From: Ariolimax columbianus
Taxonomy: Eukaryota > Mollusca > Gastropoda > Stylommatophora > Arionidae
Length of the DNA: 64,000 bases
NCBI GenBank assembly: GCA_036924085.1
Contig: JAVGWX010000002.1
Span: 50,048,948 to 50,112,947, forward strand
Direction: 5' to 3'
Part shown: positions 23,035-34,109 of the stretch, one piece after another
Position numbering within the stretch: position 1 is the stretch's first letter
Layout of the letters: every line of letters starts with the position of its first letter
The notes under the pieces: generated by a model
Told to the model about the DNA's origin: nothing
Databases searched by the model: none
What the model saw: only the letters and a program-made list of their open reading frames with translations
Made by a program: the position numbers and the translations under genes

Positions 23035-24300
23035 AATAAAGCGGATCGGACTAGCTGCATCTCCTAAGCACGACCTCCGACATGTGTGGAGTAATGGCAA
23101 GATCTCCCTTGAGACAAAAATCAGGATCTACCAGTCCTGCTCTAAGGCTCCAAAACTTAGACATTGCTGAAACACGACATGTCAAGACTAGAGGCCTTCC
23201 CCATGCCCAACCAGCAGCGTATCCTGTGCATCCGATGGTATGACTACATCCGCAACGTGGAGGTCTCCACATAAACAGGCCTTCTCCCAATCTCAGAAAC
23301 ACTTGACCCGAGTTTCTTTGTTCGGTCATGTTCTACAGCTGGACCAGGAAACACTTGACCAACCCCGAGTTTCTTTGTTCGGTCATGTTCTACAGCTGGA
23401 CCAGGAAACACTTGACCAACCCCGAGTTTCTTTGTTCAGTCATGTTCTACAGCTGGACCAGGAAACACTTGACCAACCCCGAGTTTCTTTGTTCGGTCAT
23501 GTTCTACAGCTGGACCAGGAAACACTTGACCAACCCCGAGTTTCTTTGTTCGTTCATGTTCTACAGCTGGACCAGGAAACACTTGACCAACCCCGAGTTT
23601 CTTTGTTCAGTCATGTTCTACAGCTGGACCAGGAAACACTTGACCAACCCCGAGTTTCTTTGTTCGGTCATGTTCTACAGCTGGACCAGGAAACACTTGA
23701 CCAACCCCGAGTTTCTTTGTTCGGTCATGTTCTACAGCTGGACCAGGAAACACTTGACCAACCCCGAGTTTCTTTGTTCGGTCATGTTCTACAGCTGGAC
23801 CAGGAAACACTTGACCAACCCCGAGTTTCTTTGTTCGGTCATGTTCTACAGCTGGACCAGGAAGCACTTGACCAACCCCGAGTTTCTTTGTTCGGTCATG
23901 TTCTACAGCTGGACCAGGAAACACTTGACCAACCCCGAGTTTCTTTGTTCGGTCATGTTCTACAGCTGGACCAGGAAACACTTGACCAACCCCGAGTTTC
24001 TTTGTTCGGTCATGTTCTACAGCTGGACCAGGAAACACTTGACCAACCCCGAGTTTCTTTGTTCGGTCATGCTCTACAGCTGGACCAGAAAATCCCGGCA
24101 CACAAGATACTACACAAGTCGTTCCTCAGCGCCAAAAGAATTCCCCCGACCGGATGGAGGCGCAGAAGAGGCAGAACCTGTACAGTATGGCTCCACCAAA
24201 TATCCACCTCCGCCCTGGACAAGGTCTGGAACCACGCCATAGCAGTGGGTCATGGATGTGGCCGACCGACGCAACGGGCCTCAGACGCCTAATCGAACAT
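23035..24300 (+). mobile_element. LINE fragment with internal 57-bp in-frame tandem amplification
   Basis: Left part reads RIGLAASPKHDLRHVWSNGK and ISLETKIRIYQSC, the thumb/C-terminal region of a non-LTR RT also seen in the minus-strand copy at 26290-27740. From 23300 a 19-codon segment, VSLFGHVLQLDQETLDQPR, is repeated about 14 times without a frameshift, then the ancestral sequence resumes as QKIPAHKILHKSF. In the sister copy the segment occurs once (FLFDHVVRLDQETPAHKILH). No start or catalytic domain, so the long frame (23240-24292) is not expected to be a functional gene. Confidence 0.85.
23323..24090. repeat. 57-bp minisatellite derived from LINE coding sequence
   Basis: About 13-14 nearly identical 57-bp units, GTTCGGTCATGTTCTACAGC then TGGACCAGGAAACACTTGAC and CAACCCCGAGTTTCTTT. 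Single-base variants (TTCAGTCATG, TTCGTTCATG, GGAAGCACTT) distinguish units. Confidence 0.96.
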
Positions 24301-24589
24301 TTATTATTATTACTTTACTAGTCCTGAGCTGTTTATGAGGCAAGGTGGCTATTTCTCTTTCTCACTGTCTTTTATTCCCTAGCCTTATAGCTGAGTCAAC
24401 TAGAATTTTGATAACAGGGATATAACCTGGTACCTTTGCTGTGAGAAATTGAGAACACTATAACTCTACCACACTGACAGTGGTCAAGTCAAGTCTCATG
24501 TACAAAGTAATCAAGATATTACCCCCTAAGCTAAGAATGAACAAGTGTCAAGTCAACAAAATTGTCAAGCTGGTTAATGTTATTGTTCG

Positions 24590-24860
24590 AACCTATTCGT
24601 GCTACGTTAATTCTTGATGACATGTTTTTGGTAGTGGGTTACAGTGGTTCTTCTTACAACATGAGGCATTCTTCAGAAGGTGGACCAAGGTCTTTCAGGC
24701 TGTAGTGCAAAGTTAGACTCCTCATTAAGACCACCGCAAAGGGGATTAAGGTGTTGATCCCAACCTTGTTGGCCAGACTGCTGATGTAGCTAATTTCCAG
24801 AAGCAATGCATGGAAGTGAGGTGAGGTATTGGTCACTATGTTTCACCTGGCCTGATTACT
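24590..24860 (+). repeat. Rep-C interspersed element
   Basis: Shares GGTGGACCAAGGTC, TGTTGATCCCAACCTTGTTG, GGCCAGACTGCTG and GTTTCACCTGGCCTGATTAC with copies at 36860, 48640 (minus), 58160, 62440 and 62790 (minus). No coding or tRNA-like part recognised. Confidence 0.7.
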
Positions 24861-25616
24861 CTTTGCTGCCCATTAAATGATAAAAAAGGCAACTGTTGGA
24901 AGATTTCTTTAAGTTTGCATTTAAGAAATTTCAATTAGGATCACTTCAAAATGTGCATTATTTTGTTTTAAAAAAATTGAACTTGTGCTGTATTCGTGCC
25001 AGTCAGGTGGGCAAGTTCAGGTAAATTCTATAAAAGCTAAATCACGAGCATAACAGGTGTCAAAATAGTCCTTATGACTTACTAATGTTTTATTTGTGGC
25101 CATCAGTCAGGTAGGATTGTTTCACTGAAAATTCTTTTAATTTTTTTTAGTCTGAAAGGATTGTTTCACTGAATATTCTTTTACTCTCTTGTAGTCGGGA
25201 AGGATTGTTTCATTGAATATTCTTTTGCTCTTTTGTATTTTCAATATGTTCATTTTAAGATTAAAATAAAAATAATAAAAGATGAACAAAAACAATAGAA
25301 AAATTAAAGGAGTTGTTCTGCAGAATTGTGGATTCATTCAGTAGGTCACACTTAATGACCTGCAACGTTGTATGCGGTCTTAAGGCTGCAGGTTCCCCAC
25401 CCTAGCTATAGACATTTTTAGAAACACTGCAATTTCCATGATATCCCATGAACACTTCATAACAAACACACAATATATAAAATAAAAATTGAAACCACAC
25501 AGACACACAAAAAACCAATAATTTACAACAAAATCTAACAGAACACAACATGAAGCCCTAAACTAAAGAGCAAAAAAACACAACTATGATGAATTAAAAA
25601 CCAAAGGCTAACTTAC
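24861..25616. repeat. Intron; short tandem repeat at 25113-25230
   Basis: Three imperfect copies of AGGATTGTTTCACTGAATAT TCTTTT lie at 25113-25230. The rest is AT-rich and featureless. Confidence 0.55.
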
Positions 25617-25736
25617 ATGTATGCAGTTTTCATACGTCCCACAAACAATATGGTGATTTGTGATGGCTATACTGTAGACACTACCCCCTGATGTCTCCAA
25701 GTCTCGTACACATTCCAGCGTGCTGATATTCCAGAC
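25617..25736 (-). CDS. TRAF7: TRAF7 exon (window exon 15): WD repeat 5
   Basis: 120 nt, 40 codons, phase 0. It reads [20 protein letters not shown], then [41 protein letters not shown] is a strong TRAF7 signature. Acceptor TTCCCATAG, donor GTAAGT. The following intron is about 9 kb and is filled by LINE copies and the 23-bp minisatellite. Confidence 0.96.
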
Positions 25737-25837
25737 CTATGGGAAAATAGGTGACTTATGAGGAATTTTTATGACATGTGGATGGTAATGGCAATTCTTC
25801 ATAAGAGGTCATGTAATTAAAATCAGTCTCAGAAATG

Positions 25838-25930
25838 TGAAATGAGATTTTTGCAAAAATGTAACATCAGATGCCTGCAAAAATGTGAAATGAGATGTTT
25901 GCAAAAATGTGAAATGAGATGCTTGCAAAA
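25838..25930. repeat. Short tandem repeat, 24-bp unit
   Basis: Three to four copies of GAAATGAGATGTTTGCAAAA ATGT between two TRAF7 exons. Confidence 0.85.
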
Positions 25931-26289
25931 ATTAAATTAAATGTATGTTGAATAACAAGACAAGTCAGTAAGTCTGTCCTGTTCAATAGAAGATATTTGT
26001 CTGCTTCTATAATCACATGGTTTTTTACTTAGCGAAGAGTGTTGATCCTGTGCTAAAACATCAATATCTGAAGGAACTGAGTGCTAGCTTTTGTCTAACC
26101 CCTACACATGCAGACCTGTTCAGCTTGGTAGAACTTGTCAGTTAAAATCATGCTGGCATAGCTCGGGGGGGTTGTCAGTGTACTCAAGCTGCCAAACCAC
26201 GACGGTAAAGGGCGAGGTGATGGTACCAAGTTCATTTCAGTGAGTAAGAAAGGGTTGTAATTGGCAGAAAGGCTTTAAATAGAACAATT

Positions 26290-27740
26290 ATCACTAATAA
26301 TAAAAATGTTCGCTTAAGCGTCTGACGTCCGTTGCGTCGGTTGGCCACATCCATGACCCACAGTTGTGGCATGGTTCCAGACCTCGTCCAGGGTGAAGGA
26401 GGAGGTTGCTATTTGTTAGAGCCATATTGTTCGGGACGGCCTCTACTGCACCGCCAGTTAGGGGAAGACGTTTGGCGTTGAGAAACAACTTATGTAGTAT
26501 CTTGTGGGCAGGGGTTTCCTGGTCCAGGCGTACCACATGATCGAATAAAAAAAATTGGCGCCGGACAAGTGTTTCTGAGATTGGGTGGATGCCTGTTTTA
26601 ACAGAGACCTCCACGTTGCGGATGTAGTCATGCCATCAGATGCCGAGGATACACCGCTGGTTGCGCATGTGAAAGGCTTCCAGTCTCAACATATCATGTT
26701 TCAGCAATGTCCATGTTTCGGAGCTGTAAAGCAGGACTGGAACAACACAGGACTGGTAGATGCAGATTTTTGTCTCAAGGGAGATCTTGCCATTACTCCA
26801 CACACGTCGGAAGTCATGCATAGCAGACGCAGCTAGTCCGATCCGCCTTGACATATCGGGACCGCTGCACCCATCAGATGATATCATGCCACAGAGAAAT
26901 ATAAATTTGTTGGCGTCCTCTGCAGTGTGACCTTGAGTTTCAATACACTGGGGTGCTGTGTCGGAAATGAGGTTCTGAACTTCGGTCTTGGCCCAGGACA
27001 TAGACAGGCCTAGGGAGGGCATTTTGCTGTCTACCATTTCCAGAGAGCACTGCAGCGCAGATCTGTCTGTGCCGAACAGGACAATGTCGTCCAATTAAAC
27101 GAGATCAGTGAAGATTGACTGATCAATAGCTATACCCTCCTGATGAATGCTGAGGAGGCCAAGAAGCCAGTCGACTGCCCGGCAGAATTGGTCAGGGGCA
27201 AGAACACATCCCTGTCTGACACCCGAAGTTGTGGGGAATCTGTCAGAGAGACTGACACCCAATCGAATTCTGGCGCCAGTGTCCTTGTGTAGCTCCTTGT
27301 TTAGTTTCAACAGGGTGGCCAGAGTGCCTATTCCCTGGAGGGCTTTTCATAAAGCCGGCTAATCAACCGAGTCGAAGACGGACTTCAAGTCCAAATAGGC
27401 AGTAGACAATGGGTGATTGAAGACGCTATGCAGTTCAACGAGGAGGCGCAGAGCAATGAAAGTGTCGGTTGTAGAACGACCTGGGGTGAAGCCAGACTGT
27501 TCTAGGGGACGTTTTATGCTCAAGAGAGGCTTGAGTCTAGCCAGTAGCATGTGGACAAACACCTTTCCATGTACCGAGAGTAGTGTTATAGGCCTGTAAT
27601 TACTGCAGTCTTTGCAACTCCACTTGCCTTTGTACAGGGAGATGATGATTCCATCGTGCCAGTCGGCCGGGACGTGTCCTGTCCTCCATACTTGCAGGAA
27701 TAAATGATGAAGGGCAGAGCTGATCATGTCGATGGTTTAT
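26290..27740 (-). mobile_element. Non-LTR retrotransposon fragment (RT), decayed
   Basis: Minus-strand frames in order: 27727-27359 with NYRPITLLSVHGKVFVHMLL and SGFTPGRSTTDTFIALRLLV, then AYLDLKSVFDSVD; 27310-27095 with VSLSDRFPTTSGVRQGCVLA; 27094-26636 starting MDDIVLFGTD and including KFIFLCGMISSDG and VVPVLLYSSETWTLL; 26614-26294 with the LDQETPAHKILHK tail. The catalytic FADD-type block survives only as MDDIVLF. Frameshifts and stops separate the parts. RTE-like or related clade; the exact clade is uncertain. The copy at 23035 is the same family and points toward this one. Confidence 0.88.
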
Positions 27741-28058
27741 TTCAACAGCTCCGGTGTGGTGTGATCTAGGTCTGCATGGGATGTGAAAATGCAGGAGATG
27801 TTTACCTACAGTAGGAAACTTAGAACTAGGACGCAGATTGACCAGTCAAAAGAGTGAGGAATCAAAACTGAAGAAAGTGCAACAAAGGGTTAAGCAAAAA
27901 CAATAAGAAAGCGATGACTAATAGCAAAGAGAATACACAATAGTCTGATTTAGCTTACTACTCCTTACAAATATAGATCTCCGCAGACACCCAGCTGTCT
28001 TGTCAGACCCCAAATTTGGAACCACCGATTCCACATGCACGTGGTTGGCAAATCTTAC

Positions 28059-28175
28059 CTTTACTGTCTGGTACGAGCCACTGAACAAGTACTCGGATGT
28101 GGCAGCCAGCGCCCTCACCCAATGGTTCAGCCCTGTTAGCTCCTTCTTCAGATCATATGTGTGGGCATCATACAC
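28059..28175 (-). CDS. TRAF7: TRAF7 exon (window exon 14): WD repeat 4
   Basis: 117 nt, 39 codons, phase 0. It reads [20 protein letters not shown], then [19 protein letters not shown]. The [15 protein letters not shown] core is essentially invariant in TRAF7. The usual WD Trp is Tyr here (VYD), a tolerated substitution. Acceptor AACATTCAG, donor GTAAGA. Confidence 0.96.
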
Positions 28176-28557
28176 CTGAATGTTTCAAACAGAACTAAAT
28201 GTACGGTATGCTCTTGTCTGTACTGGTTATCTTGCTTTATTAAGCCTTTTCAGTCCAATCTTTCTACATTCAGTATTTCCAACATGAAGAGAATATTTAC
28301 TAACTTGTGTTTCACATAGTTAACAAATAATGTATTGTATAGAACTAAATTAAGTTTTAAGTATAGATATGTGATAACAACAAGCTAATGTGAAGTTCAT
28401 GTGGAGTGGATGTCTGCTAGGAGGGGTTGGGTCAATCAGAGGTGGACATGGGGACAGGGAAGTATCAGTAAATGCTAGAATGTTGTAGGCATCTTCAATA
28501 AGTGACCTGTAAGTGTTTTTTTTATTTACTACATTTGTTGCAATCATGATTTCTTGC

Positions 28558-28559
<2 letters not shown>

Positions 28560-28599
<40 letters not shown>
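28560..28599. repeat. Homopolymer run of ~40 C
   Basis: A run of about 40 C within the short intron between the WD3 and WD4 exons. Length may be unreliable, since such runs are often mis-sequenced. Confidence 0.9.
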
Positions 28600-28684
28600 A
28601 CCGAGACATTCAATCTGACCCCTAGGTTTAGATAAAGACAGTTTCAGAAACCCTGCCACAGTAACACAAATGTGGTGTACCTAC

Positions 28685-28801
28685 TCTGATAACCTTGAGA
28701 GATCCACTGAAAAGCATGTTGCTAGCTGCCACTAAGGTACACACTGGGTTGTCATGGGCTTGGATTGTATGAGAGTATTCAAAAGTGTCAACATTCCATA
28801 C
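28685..28801 (-). CDS. TRAF7: TRAF7 exon (window exon 13): WD repeat 3
   Basis: 117 nt, 39 codons, phase 0. It reads [20 protein letters not shown], then [19 protein letters not shown]. The [10 protein letters not shown] and LFSGSLK-I segments match TRAF7 closely. Acceptor TTGTCTCAG; the donor is GTAGGT, a weaker but valid GT site. It is separated from the next exon by an intron of only 509 bp. Confidence 0.95.
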
Positions 28802-28965
28802 CTGAGACAAGAGAGTGAGAAAAAGTTAAAATTATGGAAATATGTGTAGAAAGGAAGAACTGATCCAAGTGAAGGAAGGAGGTTTACTAGAAACAACAAA
28901 CTTTAACAACTCAGACAAATCTGTTGTCTTGGTCTGCTACCCTCCCACTGAAATTGCATGGTCTT

Positions 28966-29335
28966 CTTCTTCTTCATTCTCAATCTCCTGATACCAAGCC
29001 CTGAATAAGGCTTTGCATGTAGCAGAATGTTGTCTAGAAAGAGGAATGTGTTGTGTCATAGTTTACAGCAATATGTGCATCTTTCAGTCCAATACATCCA
29101 ACTTCAGCAAGCATTTTTTAGTATCTGGTTAGCCATCCCTCTTTGATTTCTTCTCCTTAGTCAGTTTGCTCTGTTGCAGCCTATTATCCAGGATCACCAC
29201 GTGGATGTGTAGATGAATCTTGGCAGCTCTGGTTTGCTGGCCCTGATGCTAGTAGTCAGCAATGGGTCTCTGAGCACTGCAGCTCATGTGCTGCTCAGCA
29301 TCTTGATCCCGAACTGACATCTGACTTTCACGATA
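28966..29335 (-). repeat. Rep-A interspersed element, minus orientation, (GAA)n tail
   Basis: Reverse complement of the 1201 copy: tail TTCTTCTTCTTCATTCTCAA at the left, then TACCAAGCCCTGAATAAGG, CAACTTCAGCAAGCATTTTT and finally GCTGCTCAGCATCTTGATCC at its head. The tail here is a GAA repeat, like that of LINE copies L1-L5. Confidence 0.85.
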
Positions 29336-29339
29336 ACAT

Positions 29340-30010
29340 CTTCCAGTCTATGGTGGAGGATATAACCATATTCCTCAAGGACACTAACCATGCCTTAACC
29401 AATTTGCCTTCTACTTTACTCACTTCTGACAGAATCTGCAATCATGTCTTGTTAAATGTTTGGTCTTTCTACAATTCCATCCCTGACTCGGATGGCCTAT
29501 CAGCCCTTCTGTAACAGGAGTATCAGTACCTTTCCCCCCCCCCCCCTTATCTGGCTGAACTCGTCCTATCCCTCAACACTTTTGAGTTCAATGGCTAGTT
29601 TTTCGGCCAGATCAACAGAGTGGTTATGGGCACCAAAATGGGTCTGAGCTACACATGTCTTCTTTTTCTTCTTCTGCGTTCACTCTCAATCTCCAGCTAC
29701 CAAGTCCTGAACAGGGTTTTGCAAGTAGCAGAATGTAGTCCGGAGAATGGAATGTGTTCTGTCATTAGTTTACAGTTTAAACTGCGATATTTGCTTGACT
29801 GCGATATTTGCTCAGACCACTGTGAAATATGTCCTTACTTATCACTCACAGACAGCTGCCCTGTCCGTGATATCTTATTTGGCCATCTCTTAATCCTTGA
29901 CTCTAATCCTTCCCTGTTCAAGGTATTTCCTGGCCCTCCCATTGTCGCCTACAAATGGAACAAAAACTTGAGGTACCTGCAGGTTAGAAGCTATATAAAC
30001 ATGTCACAAT
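29340..30010 (+). mobile_element. Penelope-like RT fragment, interrupted
   Basis: Plus-strand frames read VWSFYNSIPDSDGLSALL, then FNGQ / INRVVMGTKMG / LSYTC (the VMGTKMG..Y..LF block of Penelope-like RT), and, after an intervening Rep-A piece (29660-29830), FKVFPGPPIVAYKWNKNLRY then LQVRS, which matches the PP..AYRR.KNL.D.LVRS C-terminal motif of Penelope-like elements. Frames are broken and an internal part is missing. Confidence 0.65.
29660..29830 (-). repeat. Rep-A partial copy inside the Penelope-like fragment
   Basis: Left end CTTCTTTTTCTTCTTCTGCG, then TCAATCTCCAGCTACCAAGT and GTTTACAGTTTAAACTGCGA, matching the tail-proximal part of Rep-A in reverse. 5'-truncated. Confidence 0.7.
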
Positions 30011-30029
30011 AATCACCTTTTCATCATGC

Positions 30030-30165
30030 CATGCAAGAACATGTATGGTTGTATAATGGCAGTCTGCTGGGGAAAATCTTGAAAAGTGAAGAAATGACAA
30101 CCAGCTGGAGAGAAGGTTACATTTGGATACAATTGCCAAAGAAAGGTGATAAAGTATTGACTATT
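30030..30165 (+). mobile_element. LINE RT snippet
   Basis: Reads TTSWREGYIWIQLPKKGDK, which corresponds to the W..G.I..LPKKGD segment before the NYRGITLL block of many endonuclease/RT elements. It stops abruptly at LINE L2 (30190). Confidence 0.6.
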
Positions 30166-30189
30166 GTCGCACATTTGATAATTTATATT

Positions 30190-33100
30190 TTTCTTTTTAT
30201 TCTTCTTCTTCGTACGTTGTCAAACGTCAACCTGTATTTTTTCGAAAAAAGCAGCGGTCATCCTGAGGCTGTCGACACTGCCATAGAGCTTGTCTCGTGT
30301 TGCCACTGGTGATGGCCATTTGTGCTTTCTCTGGTCCTCGTATTTCGGGCAGTTTTGCAGCAGATGTTTAGCGGTCATTTTTCCGGTACCACAACTGCAT
30401 TCGTCAGTGCCACCTATCTTCAGCTTATTGAATAGGTGGTACCTCAGTCTGTTGTGGCCTGTGCGGAGTCTGAAGACCATGACCTGCTCTCTTCTATTCA
30501 ATTGGTAATAGGCATCATTTTTTGTGTAGCCAGTATGTTCTGTTTCCCATTTGGCCATGTATCTGGCTCTAATGAGCCTTTTTGACTCTTCGTAGGTTTG
30601 CGTACAGTAGGGATGGGCTTTGGTGTTGTTAATGTGTTTATAGGGTCTTCGTTCATCTTTGCTTTGGCTATTTCTGCAAAGTTTCTCCGCTTTAGTTTCC
30701 CATTACCAAATCTATTTAGTCTCTGTTGCATTGGATGGTCGGTCAGTCTTCGGAGTTTCTCTGACTGCAGCTGGGCTCTGCAGTCTCTTCTATCGGTCAT
30801 GGATTGCAGTTTTGTAATCTTTTCAAGTTCTACAATTGGCGTTGACTTCATGCCACCTGTTATAATTCTCATGGCTTGGTTTTGAAGTTTGTTAACTTTA
30901 TCGAAGTTCGCCTTCGCTGCTGTTGTCCATGCCGCAATGCCATACTCGAGAACTGGTCTCACTCTTCCAGTGTACAGTTTCTTTAGTATGCTTTCGTCTG
31001 CTCCCCAGCTTGTGCCAGCAAGTTTCCTCATGATTGCCATTCTTTCTCTGGCTCTCATTCGGTTTCTCTCGATCTGACTTTTCCATGTCATGCGCCGATC
31101 AAATGTGACTCCCAGATAGTTTGGTTTATCGTTTGGCCGCAGATATTTGCCGCTAAGACTAATTTTGGTGTTCTGGGGTTTGTTTGAAAGCGAGAATATC
31201 GTACATGTTGTTTTTTCCTCATTTATTTTGACCAGCCATGAGTTCGCCCACTCCTCCAGCGATGTTAGGGCCTGCTGCATCCGATTTCTTGCTATGGTGA
31301 GATTTTTTTCAGAGGTCCACATAGCCAGATCATCTGCGAACATGGAACTGTGGACTCTTCTTGGTATATTTTCTGAGATGTTGTTTATATACACCAGGAA
31401 AAGTGTGGGTGACAGTACTCGCCCTTGGGGTACTCCCTGCTCAAGTGTCACCTTTTTGCTCATCTGCCCTTGTACTTGAACTCTGGCTGTTCTGTTTTTG
31501 AGGTAATGGCTGATCCATCTGTACATTTTCTCACAAACTTCACTTCTTCGTAGCTTGACTTTAAGTCCCTCTTTCCAGACCATGTCAAATGCCTTCTCTA
31601 AATCCACCCAAACCGCTACTGTGTGTTTTTTCTCCTGGTAAGCATCCTCTATTTCCTGGGCTATGAGAGTGATCTGGTCCTCAGTGGATCTGTGCTGTCT
31701 AAAGCCTGCTTGCTATGGAGTTAGTATGTGTTTTTCTTCCAGATGCCACATCAGTCTGGTGTTTATCATAAGCTCCATCAGTTGTCCTACACAGCTGAGC
31801 AGACTGATAGGCCTGTATCCATTTGGATCTGCTCTATCTTTTTCTTTCTTTGGTACTTGTATAATTACAGCATCTTTCCATGCCTGAGGTACAATTCCCC
31901 TTTTCCAGCTTTGGTTCAGGACTGATAGTAACTTCCTCTTTGCTGTTTGGCCCAATCCCATCAGCATTTCGTTTGTTACACCATCTTTTCCGGGCAATTT
32001 CTTTTTCTTTAGAGTTCTCATGGCCTCTTCCATTTCATTCATTGTTAGTTTTGCCATCATGTGCTCCTCTGGTGCCATATTGATGTTGTCGTGGCTCTTT
32101 TGTTCTTCATTAATGTCTGTATGCCTATTTGTAGGAACATCAATGTGGTTTGCTCTGGCATAATGTTCTATAAAGGCATTTGCAGCTTTTTTTCCAGTGA
32201 GCATGTTGTCACCCTGCTTGATGGTAATTTGTTTGTTTCATGGAGTTTCGTCATTCATGGCTCTGACTAACTTCCATAGTTTGTTCCCTTCTTTATCTAA
32301 ATTGAGGCTTTCTGTTTGTTTTTCCAACTGTCTCTTGTTATTTGGTTTAGTGTTCTTTTGTATTTCACCGTGGTGACTTTGAGGGCGATATTTGCCTCCA
32401 TAGATTGTTCTCTCTCTGCCATGTTCCTAGCATTTGAGACTTCGTCTTCTGCTTTCTGCAATTCATCATTCCAATATGGCTTGTAGTTTTTCCTTGCCCC
32501 TCTTGGGATGGTTTCAGTGGCTGCTTGCATTATTGCTTTGCTTAGGCTTTCCACCATGGGTTTCATATTGTTATTCCGTGTGTTGATGGTTTCACACAGC
32601 CCATCTGTCAGGATTGCAAATCTGTCCCAGTCGGCTCGTTTATAGTTCCAACGTGGGAGCGGTTTTATTTCCTGTGGGCCTACTTCCATATCAACTTCTA
32701 GCCTGATTGGTCTGTGGTCGCTACCTGTCAATTGGTTTAGCACCTGGCGGTCTATTTTGTGGTGAATATCCACCGTGGAAAAGGTCAAATCTGGAGTAGA
32801 GGTGGTATGCCATGTTCTAGAATAGAAGCTAGGGCTGTCCTCCGGCATATTGATAAGATAGAGATTTGCCTATTGATAAGATAGAGATTTGTGTCTATCT
32901 CCCAGTCTTCCACTTCATCACCTCTGTTGTCTGTGTCTGAGTATCCCCATCTCTCCGAGTGGCTTTTGAAGTCTCCAACTACTATGCAGCTGGAGTCCTT
33001 GATTTCCATACACGAGAGCGACATGTCTTTGTTTGGTGGGCCGTACAGGTTGAAGATGTGGATCTTCATTTCTTGTGTCATTATGTCGACTCCTACAATT

Positions 33101-33740
33101 TCTGCTTGTCCGGTGTGATTGACAGCTACCGCGCTACTCGGTATGCAGTTACGTGTCAGTATCATATCCCTCCTTTGTGACCTTCTCTATCCAGACGGAA
33201 GGTCTGGTATCCTCTGATTGAGAATTTGTGGTTGTTGTTGAGATGCGTTTCTTGGATACATGCCACGTCAATCTTACCTTCATGCAGGTGATGTGTTAGG
33301 GAAAGCTTTTTGTTAATGACTCCCTCCGCATTCCACTGTAGTATTCTGAGGGTCTTGTGTTTTTGGTCAATAGTTTTTGCCCCATCACCTTGTGCCTTGA
33401 CTCCACAACACATGGGTGGGTGACCACCAGTAGCATTGGGTGGGCCCCTTCGAGGCGAGAGGCCCGGCACTCTCGCTGCCTAGCGGGACTCTACAGGATG
33501 AGCGGCACTTTTTTCTGATAGGTTGTACCGTCATCATACAGCGATATACGTTGCACTGTTTCGTTAAGCCTGTGGCCCAGTGCATCCGATTTCAACAGGC
33601 ATTTCTGTAGGGATGCCCTCCTTAACCTTTGGCTGTCCCCAGCCTATCTGCAAGGCAGCAGTTGTTTGTGATCAGAGTTGTCTCTCTTAGGCAAGTTGTC
33701 TTGCAGGACTATCGAGTCTTCACCACTCATGTCTATAGGG
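30190..33740 (-). mobile_element. Non-LTR retrotransposon (I/Nimb-like) copy L2, near full length, RNase H deleted
   Basis: Same family as the 19.9-kb copy but with its 5' half. The 5' region is 33740-33480. Endonuclease: LQWNAEGV, CIQETHL, YQTFRLDREGHKGGI, then VVGDFKSHSERWGYS (usual N is K in GDFN) and LTGSDHRPI, over 33470-32297 in shifted frames. RT: 32204-31713 and 31607-30600 with YRPISLLS, a premature TAG just before QAGFR, WVDLEKAFDMVW and FADDLAMW. At about 30600 the sequence jumps from TVRKPT to EESKRLI, deleting ~185 codons of RNase H relative to copy L1. The cysteine tail 30558-30220 is kept. GAA-type 3' tail near 30215-30190. Inactive. The 5' boundary is approximate. Confidence 0.92.
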
Positions 33741-33744
33741 TGGG

Positions 33745-34109
33745 GTGATGATATGATATGATGGACTATGTACTAGTTTGTACTATCCCAGAAGAGAGGC
33801 AGTTCAGTGTGTCTGTGTCCCAGGATCGTCACGTCCTGCCAGAAACGTAGCATATGCATGTGAGTGGGGTATCTCTTTGCTCCCTTTATTTTCTCGGCTT
33901 CTCTGCAGTGATGGTACGCCTAGCATTCCCTGCCACCTGGAAGGTTGTCACAATAGGGCAGAGGTGCAATGTCCGCTGGCCTGCATCTCTTCTGCGTCCA
34001 TTGGGATGACGATAGCAGGCAGAGGTAAAGAGCGAGGCAGGAGTGCATTTAACCAGGGCACAAGCCTGGTCATGGCACGGAGATGTTGTTCGCCTGGTGT
34101 GTGGACATA
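33745..34109. other. No gene seen; possible rDNA spacer
   Basis: Lies between the LINE L2 5' end and the 28S-like 3' end. Because the adjacent 28S fragment ends here, it may be external spacer, but nothing in the sequence proves it. Confidence 0.3.

Noticed and set aside
23607..24101. Minus-strand 164-codon open frame in the 57-bp repeat
   Set aside because: It is the antisense shadow of the amplified LINE segment.
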